From an uncultured Prevotellaceae bacterium (GTDB taxonomy: Bacteria; Bacteroidota; Bacteroidia; Bacteroidales; Bacteroidaceae), in the NCBI GenBank assembly GCA_900314755.1, contig OMWH01000001.1:163251-227250 (forward strand): a stretch of 64,000 nucleotides of DNA, in the 5' to 3' direction. A program made the translations under genes and the position numbers. Below the pieces are notes generated by a model. The model was given only the letters and a program-made list of their open reading frames with translations, did no database searches and had not been told where the DNA came from. Shown one piece after another: positions 37,332 to 45,809 of the stretch (positions within the stretch are counted from its first letter, which is position 1; the number at the start of each line of letters is the position of its first letter).

Positions 37332-38984
37332 ATGACTATGCTGCTAACACGATACTGGAAATGGGGACTCACGATACTGATGGGTATTGGGGTGTTGCTG
37401 TTCTGGGGAATAGGGTATCCGCATGCCCTGTCGTACCAGGAGCAGTACCAGTTGTTCTTGTGGACGACCGACTATTTCCGGGAGCGTGTGAGTGTGGCAG
37501 GAGGTCTTGCCGACTGGCTGGGCGAGTTCATCACGCAGTTCTATTACTATCCCTGGGCAGGAGCCGTGTTGCTGGCTGTTCTTTATATGCTGCTGCAACA
37601 GCTGGTTGCCAAGTTGTTACCCTCCTCTTTCTACCTGTTGAGTTTTGTCGTTCCCATCCTGCTCTGGTGGCATGTCGGAAATGTCAGTGTGCTGCTGTCG
37701 TATGTGGTGGCATTGGTGCTGGTGGTAGGGCTGGCAGGTGTGATAGGGAGAGTAGGTCTAGTAGGGAAGGTAGGTGTTGTAGGGGATTTGGTGTTGATTC
37801 CTATTATCTACTGGCTGCTGGGTCCGATGGTGTGGCTGTATGCCATGCTGCGGGTAGCCCTCAACGGATGGAAATGGAGTTGGGAACTGCTGTATGTCGG
37901 TGCCGTCATGGTACTGATTTCCGCTTTGATCCTCGTGCAATGGCCCATGACGATGATTACCCTCTCGATGACCTATTTCCGTGTACCGATGGAAATCCCT
38001 GTGCTGCAGTGGCTGATACCTGTGGTGACAGCCGTGATGGTGGGGATTGGCAGGTGTTGTAGAGAAGGTAGGTATGGTAGGGAAGGTAGGTATGGTAGGG
38101 TTGTCTGGTATGGTTGGCAGGTGGTTCTGTTGTTCTTATTAGGATGGTTTGCCTATCAGAAAGGCTATGACAAAGACACCTATGAGCTGATATGGCAGGA
38201 CTATCAGATACGCCATGAGCAATGGGACAAGATTATCAAGCGGGCAGGGGAGCGGACAGTGCGCACCCCTTTCTGGTCGAACAGTGTCAACCTCGCCCTC
38301 TCGCAGAAGCGTTTGCTTGCCGAGCGGATGTTCGACTTCTACCAGAGTGGTGACGATGCCCTCATCATGCCAAGGATGCGTGACCTGACGAGTAACCTCC
38401 CCTCTGCGGAGGCATACTACCGCTTAGGACTTGTCAACTCCGCCCAACGTTATATGTTCGACATCCAGGAGAGTATCCTCAACGGCAAGAAAAGCGGTCG
38501 CTGTACCAAGCGCATCGTCGAGTGCATGCTGGTGAATGGTCATTATAAACCCGCCCTGAAACATATCGACCTGTTGGAGAAGAGCCTGTTCTATCGCGGT
38601 TGGGCAGAGGAGGCACGTCGTGTGGTGACGGCAGATGCCAAGACCCGTGAGCAGCGTATCAATGCCCATCCGCAGTTAGGACGGTTGCGACAGATCCGTT
38701 TCAAGAGCGATTTCCTCTACAGTCATGCGGAGAAAGACAAGATTTTCGGGTTGCTGTTCAATGAAAACCATGACAATAAGATGGCACTCGACTATTTCAT
38801 CGGCGAACTGCTGCTGCGAGGAAATGTACAAGGTGTCATGCAGTATATGTCATGGGCAGAGCAGTATGGTGGCTACCGTTATATGCCGGTAGGTTATCAG
38901 GATGCCGTGCAGTGTATCCAGAAACACGGCAACCTGCCTGGTTCGATGTATGGTGCTTATGTTAAAAGGATGATGCAGCGATGA
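37332..38984 (+). CDS. DUF6057-like polytopic membrane protein, copy 1
   Basis: A 550-residue protein: about nine membrane helices in the first 270 residues, then a soluble helical, TPR-like C-terminal half. A conserved periplasmic-side segment (YQEQYQLFLWTTDYF, EFITQFYYYPWAGA) follows the first helix and is shared with the copies at 41130 and 45806. C-terminal shared blocks include LGLVNSAQRYMFDI and RLRQIRFKSDFLYS. Two G/T-rich repeat tracts (37745-37785 and 38051-38115) encode loops rich in Gly, Val and Arg. The start at 37332 places the first helix at the N-terminus and fits the promoter. No function is known to me; it overlaps the next gene by four bases. Confidence 0.75.
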   Translation: MTMLLTRYWKWGLTILMGIGVLLFWGIGYPHALSYQEQYQLFLWTTDYFRERVSVAGGLADWLGEFITQFYYYPWAGAVLLAVLYMLLQQLVAKLLPSSFYLLSFVVPILLWWHVGNVSVLLSYVVALVLVVGLAGVIGRVGLVGKVGVVGDLVLIPIIYWLLGPMVWLYAMLRVALNGWKWSWELLYVGAVMVLISALILVQWPMTMITLSMTYFRVPMEIPVLQWLIPVVTAVMVGIGRCCREGRYGREGRYGRVVWYGWQVVLLFLLGWFAYQKGYDKDTYELIWQDYQIRHEQWDKIIKRAGERTVRTPFWSNSVNLALSQKRLLAERMFDFYQSGDDALIMPRMRDLTSNLPSAEAYYRLGLVNSAQRYMFDIQESILNGKKSGRCTKRIVECMLVNGHYKPALKHIDLLEKSLFYRGWAEEARRVVTADAKTREQRINAHPQLGRLRQIRFKSDFLYSHAEKDKIFGLLFNENHDNKMALDYFIGELLLRGNVQGVMQYMSWAEQYGGYRYMPVGYQDAVQCIQKHGNLPGSMYGAYVKRMMQR

Positions 38985-40456
38985 AGAGATTTCTTTTGAT
39001 AGGTTTGGTAGGGCTGGTAGGTTTGGTAGGGCTGGTAGGGTGCCGGCAAGAACCTACTGATGTGCAGATGGTGAAGCAGCAGCCTGCTATCTATCCGGAC
39101 TATATCGGTGTGACTGTTCCTGCGGGGATGGCACCGCTGAACTTCAACGTCATCGGCGAGGGCATCGACAGGGTCGATGCACGGGTGACGGGCTCGAAGG
39201 GCGGAGAGTTGCGTGCCAATGGGGACTATGCTGACTTCGATATGGAGGAGTGGCACCAGTTGACGGAGCAGAACAAAGGCGGTGAGCTGACCGTCACCGT
39301 CTGTGTCCGCAAGGACGGAAAATGGTTGCAGTATCAGGACTTTAAGATTTATGTCAGTCCCTATGCTTTGGACGACTGGGGCGTGACCTATCGCCGTATT
39401 GCCCCCGGCTATGAGGTGGGAGGTAATATCGGCATGTACCAGCGTGACATCCATACTTTCGACGAATATGCCATGCTGCAGGAGTCGGCAGTGCCCGGTC
39501 GTTGTATGAACTGTCATACCCCCAATCGCACAGCCCCCTCCCGTTTCACCCTTCAGATCCGTGGTGAGGGAGGTGGTACGCTGGTGCAGACAGACGGCAA
39601 GCAGAAATGGTATGATACCAAGACCGACTCGACGAAGGCGGCAGGGTCGTATGCCTATTGGCATCCCTCCGGCAACTACTGTGCCTATGCCACCAATGCC
39701 GTCCACCAGAGTTTCTTTGTGGGTACAGGACAGCGTATCGAGGGTTATCATAACTTCAGTAATGTGGTACTGCTCGACGTGAATAAAGACGAGCTCATCC
39801 TCGCCCCCGAGTTGATGACAGAGACCGACCTGGAGATATTCCCCGCCTTCTCGCATGACGGGAAGCACTTGTTCTACAGTACCTCGAAAGCATGTAATGT
39901 CCCTGCCGAGTATATGAAGGTGAAGTGCAGCATCTGCCGTATCGGTTTTGATGCGGAGAAAGGACAGTTTACCCATGAGGTGGACACCCTGCTCAACGGA
40001 CCCCGTGATGACCGCAGCTATACGCTGGCACGTCCCTCTTATGACGGCCGGTGGATGATGTATAATGTGACCAGTCGCAGTAATTTCCCCGTCTTCCAGC
40101 CCGATGCCGACCTCTGGCTGATGGACTTGAAGACCGGTGAGACACGCCCTTTGAAGGAGGTGAACAGCCATCAGTCGGAGAGTTACCATAACTGGTCGAG
40201 CGACAGTCATTGGTTTGTGTTTGCCTCGAAGCGGGAGAATGGCATGTATGCACAGCTCTTCTTCGCCTCTATCGATGACAAGGGGCATGTCACCAAACCC
40301 TTCCTGTTGCCGCAGAAGAACCCCCAGAAGTTCTATCGCGAGATGTTCGACTCGTATAACGTCCCCGATTTCACCAAGGTGAAGGTCGACTTCGATGCCC
40401 GTGAGGCTATCCGGCAGGTGTTTGGGAATGAGCGTGTGAAAGTGAAGATTAAGTAA
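38981..40456 (+). CDS. PD40-propeller lipoprotein with a CxxCH haem motif, copy 1
   Basis: A 491-residue lipoprotein with lipobox LVGC at residue 21. The signal core is a run of GLV triplets encoded by a 9-nt repeat. Residues about 35-150 form a beta domain; CMNCH at residues 175-179 is a c-type haem binding motif; residues about 210-460 form a TolB/PD40-like propeller (SHDGKHLFYSTS, PSYDGRWMMYNVTS, SSDSHWFVFASKR). Copies at 42869 and 44385 share all parts. A single haem would suit electron transfer or redox sensing outside the inner membrane. Function unknown; always paired with a DUF6057-like gene here. Confidence 0.75.
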   Translation: MKRFLLIGLVGLVGLVGLVGCRQEPTDVQMVKQQPAIYPDYIGVTVPAGMAPLNFNVIGEGIDRVDARVTGSKGGELRANGDYADFDMEEWHQLTEQNKGGELTVTVCVRKDGKWLQYQDFKIYVSPYALDDWGVTYRRIAPGYEVGGNIGMYQRDIHTFDEYAMLQESAVPGRCMNCHTPNRTAPSRFTLQIRGEGGGTLVQTDGKQKWYDTKTDSTKAAGSYAYWHPSGNYCAYATNAVHQSFFVGTGQRIEGYHNFSNVVLLDVNKDELILAPELMTETDLEIFPAFSHDGKHLFYSTSKACNVPAEYMKVKCSICRIGFDAEKGQFTHEVDTLLNGPRDDRSYTLARPSYDGRWMMYNVTSRSNFPVFQPDADLWLMDLKTGETRPLKEVNSHQSESYHNWSSDSHWFVFASKRENGMYAQLFFASIDDKGHVTKPFLLPQKNPQKFYREMFDSYNVPDFTKVKVDFDAREAIRQVFGNERVKVKIK

Positions 40457-40461
40457 AAAGG

Positions 40462-40480
40462 GCTGCGACTTGGTCGCGGC
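40462..40480. repeat. small hairpin repeat GCTGCGAC-GTCGCGGC
   Basis: An 8-bp stem hairpin in the gap after PD40 copy 1. A near copy follows PD40 copy 2 (44346-44364), and a third lies inside the DUF6057 copy 2 gene (41897-41912). Confidence 0.7.
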
Positions 40481-40498
40481 ATAGAAGACGAAAATGTT

Positions 40499-41146
40499 AT
40501 GAGAAAGATTCTTTTTTTCAGTATGATGGCGGTTGCTGCCATGGTGTTTGTAGCATGTCAAGAGAGTAAGGTCTGCAAGATCCACGGAACAGTGGTGGGT
40601 GAGCAGTATGAGGGTAAGCGCATCTTCCTGGTGCCCTTCAGTGGTCCTGCCACGGCAGAGACTGTTGACAGTATCGAGATCAAGGACGGCAAGTTTGAGT
40701 TTACTCCCGATTCCATGCAGATATACAAGATTCTGCTGGACTATCACTACCGCTTTGGGACACAGCCGTTGATCGTAGTGGCAGAACCCGGAGATATCCA
40801 GGTGACGATTGACACTATCAGCTCGGCAGTGGGAACGCCCCAGAACGACTCCCTGCAGGTATGGAAAGAGATGACGGAGAAGTCGCAAAAGGAACGTGCT
40901 CCACTGACACGGCTCGCCTTTGCCAAGAAGCAACAGAAAGACTCTGTCGGTGCTGCCCAGGTGGAAGAGCAGGCGAGAAAGATGTATGTCGCCTATAAGC
41001 AGCGTACCCGTCAGATGGCTGCCAATATGGAAGGTACCATCCTGGGCGATTTCCTGAAAGAGCGTTTCCCGCTGACCTATAAGCGTAAGATGCCTGACGG
41101 TACGGTAGTAACGATGGATGCAGACACCAATGAGCCTGTTAAGTAA
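40499..41146 (+). CDS. DUF4369-like lipoprotein
   Basis: A 215-residue lipoprotein (lipobox FVAC near residue 20). The first 120 residues resemble the DUF4369 domain often found before thioredoxin-like domains in Bacteroidota (CKIHGTVVGEQYEGKRIFLVP, VDSIEIKDGKFEF). Here the thioredoxin part is replaced by a charged helical stretch without a CxxC motif. It sits between two DUF6057/PD40 pairs and overlaps the next gene by 17 bp, so it is part of the operon. Role unknown. Confidence 0.65.
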   Translation: MRKILFFSMMAVAAMVFVACQESKVCKIHGTVVGEQYEGKRIFLVPFSGPATAETVDSIEIKDGKFEFTPDSMQIYKILLDYHYRFGTQPLIVVAEPGDIQVTIDTISSAVGTPQNDSLQVWKEMTEKSQKERAPLTRLAFAKKQQKDSVGAAQVEEQARKMYVAYKQRTRQMAANMEGTILGDFLKERFPLTYKRKMPDGTVVTMDADTNEPVK

Positions 41147-42872
41147 ATATTGGAAGATAGGGGTGTCGCTGCTGTTTGGTGTGGCGGTGTTCCTGTTCTG
41201 GTGGCTTGCCTGTCCTGCCCTGCTGTCATTCCAGGAGCAGTATCAGCTGTTCCTGATGGACGGTGACTATATCGGACAGCTGCTTGTCGTGCCCGACGGC
41301 TTTGCCCGTTGTGTGGGGGAGTATCTGACGCAGTATTATATCAACCACGCATTGGGTGCGCTGGTGCTTGCCATTATCTTTGTCATCATCCAACGGCTGG
41401 TATGGCGGTTGATGGCGGCAGTCAGTGATACGGCAAGTGGACATTACGCCCTGAGTTTCATACCCGTCCTGTCCCTCTGGTTGATGTTAGGTGACGAGAG
41501 TGTGTTATTGACCTTTGCCATTGCCCTGATACTTGCCTTGGCAACGATGTGGGTTTATGAAGTGGCAGGGAAACGGCTTCGCGTGTACCTTATTATATTA
41601 TTGATACCTCTCCTTTACTGGCTTGCCGGTCCTGTCGTACTGATGTTTGCCGCATGGGTTACCATACGTCAGTTCCAGACGATGGACTCAAAGTGGACAG
41701 GCTTGTTGATAGGTGTTCTTGCTATCATCTATGCCTTAGCATGTATCTTGGTAAGTTCCTGGCTCGTTCCCTATCCCTTGTTCCGCCTGTTCTACGGTAT
41801 TGACTATTACCGTTTCGTGGAGGTCTATTACTGGATGTTCCTCATCACGATGGTGCTGAGTGTGGTGATACCTGCTGTCATGTTCTGGGTACCCATGCTG
41901 CGACGAGGTCGCGTCACAGGATGCGTTGAGGCAGTGATACTCCTTGCTGCTTTCTTGTTGTTACGCCCCTCGTTCTATGACAGCCGCAAAGCAGAGGTGA
42001 TGGAGTACGACTATCTGGTGCGTTGTCAGAACTGGAGTGCTATTCTTGCCAAGGCGGATAAGAAGACACCTGACCTTCCGATGACGGTATGTGCCACCAA
42101 TCTTGCCTTAGGTATGTCAGGACAACTGGGTGAGCGCCTTTTTGATTATTATCAGAATGGGACGCAAGGACTCGTGCCGCTCTTTGAACGCAATTTCGCC
42201 TCTATCCTGTTGACAGGGGAAGTGTATTGGCAGTTAGGACTTGTCAATAACGCACAGCAGTTCGCTTTTGAGGCGATGGAGGCGATTCCTAACTATGCGA
42301 AGAGTTGTCGTGCCGTGAAGCGGCTGGCAGAGACCAACCTGGTGAATGGAGAATATGCGGTGGCAAGGAAATACATGCAGATGCTGCAGAAGACACTTGC
42401 CTATCATCAGTGGGCAGAGCGTACGCTGCCGTTGCTGGGTAATGAGAAAGCCATCAACGAGCATCCTGTCTATGGGCGGATGCGACAGATACGACTGAAA
42501 GACGATTTCCTGTTTAGTGAGCGGGAACTGGATAAGATATTCGGACAACTGGTGATGCATAACCAGCGTAACGGTCTCGCCCTGCAGTACCTGTTGGCAG
42601 CCCCGTTGCTCAACCGTGATGTCAATACGTTCATGAATTATATGATCTATGTGGACGGTCTGCATTTAGGCTATCGCCCCCGCAGTTGTCAAGAAGCTGT
42701 TGTCTTTGCCTATGCGCAGCGTAAGCAGCGTCCCCCGCAGGGGTATGTCAGTGATATGGTATTGCGACAGTTCGGGGAGTATTTGAATATCTACTCACAA
42801 GGTGGAAAGGATGCCCCGCAACTGGCTCGTTTCAAGAATACAGCATGGTATTATTTTATGGGTGTGAAATGA
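41130..42872 (+). CDS. DUF6057-like polytopic membrane protein, copy 2
   Basis: A 580-residue paralogue of the protein at 37332. The first about 290 residues carry nine or so membrane helices, with the shared segment FQEQYQLFLMDGDYIGQ and EYLTQYYINHALGA after the first. The C-terminal half is soluble and helical (LGLVNNAQQFAFEAM, RMRQIRLKDDFLFS). The start at 41130 (MSLLSKYWK) aligns with copy 1 (MLLTRYWK); the ATG at 41118 adds four residues. The loop that holds a G/T-rich repeat in copy 1 holds a different hairpin repeat here. Overlaps the next gene by four bases (ATGA). Confidence 0.75.
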   Translation: MSLLSKYWKIGVSLLFGVAVFLFWWLACPALLSFQEQYQLFLMDGDYIGQLLVVPDGFARCVGEYLTQYYINHALGALVLAIIFVIIQRLVWRLMAAVSDTASGHYALSFIPVLSLWLMLGDESVLLTFAIALILALATMWVYEVAGKRLRVYLIILLIPLLYWLAGPVVLMFAAWVTIRQFQTMDSKWTGLLIGVLAIIYALACILVSSWLVPYPLFRLFYGIDYYRFVEVYYWMFLITMVLSVVIPAVMFWVPMLRRGRVTGCVEAVILLAAFLLLRPSFYDSRKAEVMEYDYLVRCQNWSAILAKADKKTPDLPMTVCATNLALGMSGQLGERLFDYYQNGTQGLVPLFERNFASILLTGEVYWQLGLVNNAQQFAFEAMEAIPNYAKSCRAVKRLAETNLVNGEYAVARKYMQMLQKTLAYHQWAERTLPLLGNEKAINEHPVYGRMRQIRLKDDFLFSERELDKIFGQLVMHNQRNGLALQYLLAAPLLNRDVNTFMNYMIYVDGLHLGYRPRSCQEAVVFAYAQRKQRPPQGYVSDMVLRQFGEYLNIYSQGGKDAPQLARFKNTAWYYFMGVK

Positions 42873-44344
42873 AGAGAGGTTTTTTGATAGGGTTGATAGG
42901 TTTGGTAGGGCTGGTAGGTTTGGTAGGGTGCCGGCAGGAACCTACTGATGTGCAGATGGTGAAGCAGCAGCCTGCTATCTATCCTGATTATATAGGTGTG
43001 ACGATTCCTGTGGGAATAGCACCGCTGAACTTTGACGTTGTTGGCGAGGGCATCGACAGGGTCGATGCACAGGTGACAGGATCGAAGGGAGGAGAGCTGC
43101 GTGCCAACGGGGACTATGCCGACTTTGATTTGAAAGAGTGGCATGCCCTGCTGGAACAGAACAAAGGAGGAGAACTGACCGTCACAGTATGTGCCCGCAA
43201 GGACGGAAGATGGTTGCAGTACCAGGACTTTAAGATACATGTCAGTCCCTATGCCTTGGATGAGTGGGGCGTCACCTATCGCCGTATTGCTCCAGGTTAT
43301 GAGATCTATAGTCATATGGGACTCTATCAGCGTGACCTGTCTAATTTTGACGAGACAGCCATCTTTGATAATACGCAAGTGCCGGGACAGTGTCTTAACT
43401 GCCATATGTCTAACCGTACAGACCCCAGCCATTTCGTGTTCCATGTCCGTGGTGCCCATGGTGCCACCATGATACAGACAGAGGGTAAACGCGAGTGGCT
43501 GAAGGCAAAGAACGACCTGCTGGGTGGTTCGATGGTCTATCCCTACTGGCATCCAAGCGGTGACTATTGTGCCTTCTCTACCAACCAGACACGACAGGGA
43601 TTCCACATGAAGCGGGATGAGCGGATAGAGGTGTTCGACCTCTCGTCCGATGTGTTCGTCTATCAGCCCGCTACCCATGAGATACTGACAGACACCCTGT
43701 TACAGACCAAAGACTGGTCGGAGAACTCTCCTGTGTTCTCACCGGATGGGAAGACACTGTATTATCTGACCTGTAAGCAGCAAGAGTACCCTGCCCATTA
43801 TAAAGACGAGAAATACAACCTCTGTAAAATAGCCTTTGACCCCGAGAAAGGTACCTATGGCGATCATGTGGACACCCTGTTCAATGCCGTTGCAATGGGA
43901 AAGAGCCTGACATGGCCCCGTCCTTCCTATGATGGGAAATATATCCTCTTCACACTGATGGACTATGGCTATTTCTCTATCTGGCATGAGGAGAGTGAGC
44001 AATGGCTGCTCGACCTGCAGACGGGTGAGGCTCGTCCTTTGAAGGAGATCAACAGTCCGAGGGCAGACAGCTATCATAACTGGAACGTCAACTCCCATTG
44101 GATCGTCTTTACCAGCCGTCGGGATGACGGTCTGTATTCCCGTCTCTATTTTGCGGCTGTTGATGAGAAAGGGCAGTTCACGAAACCGTTTATGTTGCCG
44201 CAACGCCATCCCAAGGAGTATTATGATGAGAGTATTTATTCCTTTAATACGCCAGACTTCACGAAGCGTAAGGTGGACTTCAGGGCACGTGAGGCTGCCT
44301 TTGAGGTGATGAGTGACAAACGGGTTGAGACGAGGGTAAGATAA
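42869..44344 (+). CDS. PD40-propeller lipoprotein with a CxxCH haem motif, copy 2
   Basis: A 491-residue paralogue of the protein at 38981, with nearly the same first 140 residues (CRQEPTDVQMVKQQPAIYPD). The lipobox is LVGC at residue 21 after a GLV-repeat signal core. CLNCH lies near residues 175-179. Propeller blades follow (SPDGKTLYYLTC, PSYDGKYILFTLMDYG, NVNSHWIVFTSRRDDG). The strong N-terminal similarity and weaker C-terminal similarity to copy 1 suggest gene conversion or strong constraint on the N-terminus. Start 42869 couples it to the upstream gene. Confidence 0.75.
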   Translation: MKRGFLIGLIGLVGLVGLVGCRQEPTDVQMVKQQPAIYPDYIGVTIPVGIAPLNFDVVGEGIDRVDAQVTGSKGGELRANGDYADFDLKEWHALLEQNKGGELTVTVCARKDGRWLQYQDFKIHVSPYALDEWGVTYRRIAPGYEIYSHMGLYQRDLSNFDETAIFDNTQVPGQCLNCHMSNRTDPSHFVFHVRGAHGATMIQTEGKREWLKAKNDLLGGSMVYPYWHPSGDYCAFSTNQTRQGFHMKRDERIEVFDLSSDVFVYQPATHEILTDTLLQTKDWSENSPVFSPDGKTLYYLTCKQQEYPAHYKDEKYNLCKIAFDPEKGTYGDHVDTLFNAVAMGKSLTWPRPSYDGKYILFTLMDYGYFSIWHEESEQWLLDLQTGEARPLKEINSPRADSYHNWNVNSHWIVFTSRRDDGLYSRLYFAAVDEKGQFTKPFMLPQRHPKEYYDESIYSFNTPDFTKRKVDFRAREAAFEVMSDKRVETRVR

Positions 44345-44345
44345 G

Positions 44346-44411
44346 GCTGCGACACTGTCGCAGCATAGTGAATAGAAGCAGAACCTAATGGAAAGGTTCT
44401 GCTTCTTGTTT
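44346..44411. terminator. hairpin repeat and terminator between convergent PD40 genes
   Basis: GCTGCGAC-ACT-GTCGCAGC (44346-44364) is followed by an 11-bp stem GAAGCAGAACC/GGTTCTGCTTC (44375-44405) with TTGTTTT after it. The second stem overlaps the stop of the minus-strand gene. Confidence 0.7.
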
Positions 44412-45809
44412 TAACAGCTGTTCCACGTCAACAGCGTCAAAGGGTATGTTGCCTTTGGAGAGTTCTGGAGCATTGAATGACTTGAGGGTCTCGTCATAGA
44501 AGGTGGGAGACTCCTGCGGCAGGACGAAGGGTTTGTGAGGCTTCCCGTTGCGGTCGATATAGCAGAAATACGGTTTGCCATAGAGCCCATTGTCACGCTT
44601 GGAGGCAAAGACCAGCCAGCGGGAGTTGCTCGACCAGGAATGGTAGGTGTCGCTCCGTGGACTGTTGACCACCTTCATCGTATCGATGCGTCCTGTTTTC
44701 AAGTCCATCATCTGTAGGTCAGACTCCTGATGCCAGATAGGGAAGGTGCCGTAGTCTGCAACGGTATAGACCAGGTATCTGCCGTCGGGGGAGATACGGG
44801 GGTGGCAGACACTCCTTTTATTAAATAAGGTGTCTACCTTGTTACCGATCGTTCCTGTCTTCTCATCAAAAGGAATACGCACCAAGGCATATTGCAGTTG
44901 CTTCAGTTCCATGGGCAGTTCCATGTGCTTGGCGGCGCAATAGTAAATGTATTTGCCATCAGGTGAGAAGGTGGGGAAGGTCTCGAAAGTGAGACTGTCG
45001 CTCAACAGGGGAGAACGGATGATGCGGTTCTCCTGCAGGTCAGCGGCATAGACGTCCGACTTCGTATCGTACACTTCCAACCGTTTGCCCGGATTGCTGT
45101 GGAAGGCGGGGATGATGATATTTGTGGAGAAGGTGATATACCGTCCCGAAGGAGAGAAACCATAGTACACAGAGCCACTGATCATATCACTCGTCTTAAT
45201 GGCGAGTTTACGTAATTTGCCGTTTTGGTTAAGGATGGCGCCACCCTTAGGACCACGGACATACATCATGGAGAGGTTAGGATTCTGACTGCCTGTCGCA
45301 TGGCAGTTCATACACTGGTTGTTAGCGAGGTGGTAGTCACAGAGTGCCTTCTCCTCGAAGTCCTCCACGCAGCGCTGTATAATCTGTAGGTTGTTCCATA
45401 CCTCATAGTCTGGTTCGATGAGGCGGTAGGTGAGAAAGGGGTCCACCTTATCCTTGACAACCTGCCAGTGGAAAGAGCGGTATTCCGTCCATCTGCCGTC
45501 TTTCAGCGTCGTCACCGTCACCTCAATATCATGGTTGCTCTCAAGGAGTTCATGCCAGTCGTCCTCATCAAAACATACCTCATTACCATTGGCATTCACT
45601 GTCAGCTGTCCTGCCGTCACCTGAACCGCCTCGATGTCATCCCTGACCAGGAAATTTAGCGGGGCGATATTGACGGGAATCGTCACATCAGCATAGTCAG
45701 GATAGATAGGGGGTAATGCCTCGCTCTTGGTGACCTTTGAAGGAGTCGGCGTGCAGGCGAAGAGGGTGAGTAGGGTGATGAGGGTGAGAAATATGTGTAG
45801 GTATTTCAT
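44385..45809 (-). CDS. PD40-propeller lipoprotein with a CxxCH haem motif, copy 3
   Basis: A 474-residue, more divergent paralogue of the proteins at 38981 and 42869, on the other strand. Lipobox LFAC at residue 19; the N-terminal domain keeps PIYPDYADVTIPVNIAPLNF; the haem motif CMNCH lies at residues 166-170; propeller blades include SPDGKYIYYCAA, SPDGRYLVYTVADYG and SSNSRWLVFASKRDNG. The signal core is encoded by a CTCACC-type repeat (45757-45792). It overlaps the DUF6057-like gene by four bases, so the pair is kept as in the other two sets. Function unknown. Confidence 0.75.
   Translation of the reverse strand: MKYLHIFLTLITLLTLFACTPTPSKVTKSEALPPIYPDYADVTIPVNIAPLNFLVRDDIEAVQVTAGQLTVNANGNEVCFDEDDWHELLESNHDIEVTVTTLKDGRWTEYRSFHWQVVKDKVDPFLTYRLIEPDYEVWNNLQIIQRCVEDFEEKALCDYHLANNQCMNCHATGSQNPNLSMMYVRGPKGGAILNQNGKLRKLAIKTSDMISGSVYYGFSPSGRYITFSTNIIIPAFHSNPGKRLEVYDTKSDVYAADLQENRIIRSPLLSDSLTFETFPTFSPDGKYIYYCAAKHMELPMELKQLQYALVRIPFDEKTGTIGNKVDTLFNKRSVCHPRISPDGRYLVYTVADYGTFPIWHQESDLQMMDLKTGRIDTMKVVNSPRSDTYHSWSSNSRWLVFASKRDNGLYGKPYFCYIDRNGKPHKPFVLPQESPTFYDETLKSFNAPELSKGNIPFDAVDVEQLLKQEAEPFH

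Noticed and set aside
38957-40933. 658-codon minus-strand open frame
   Set aside because: Antisense shadow of the PD40 gene and its neighbours. The His- and Leu-rich composition is that of a reversed frame.
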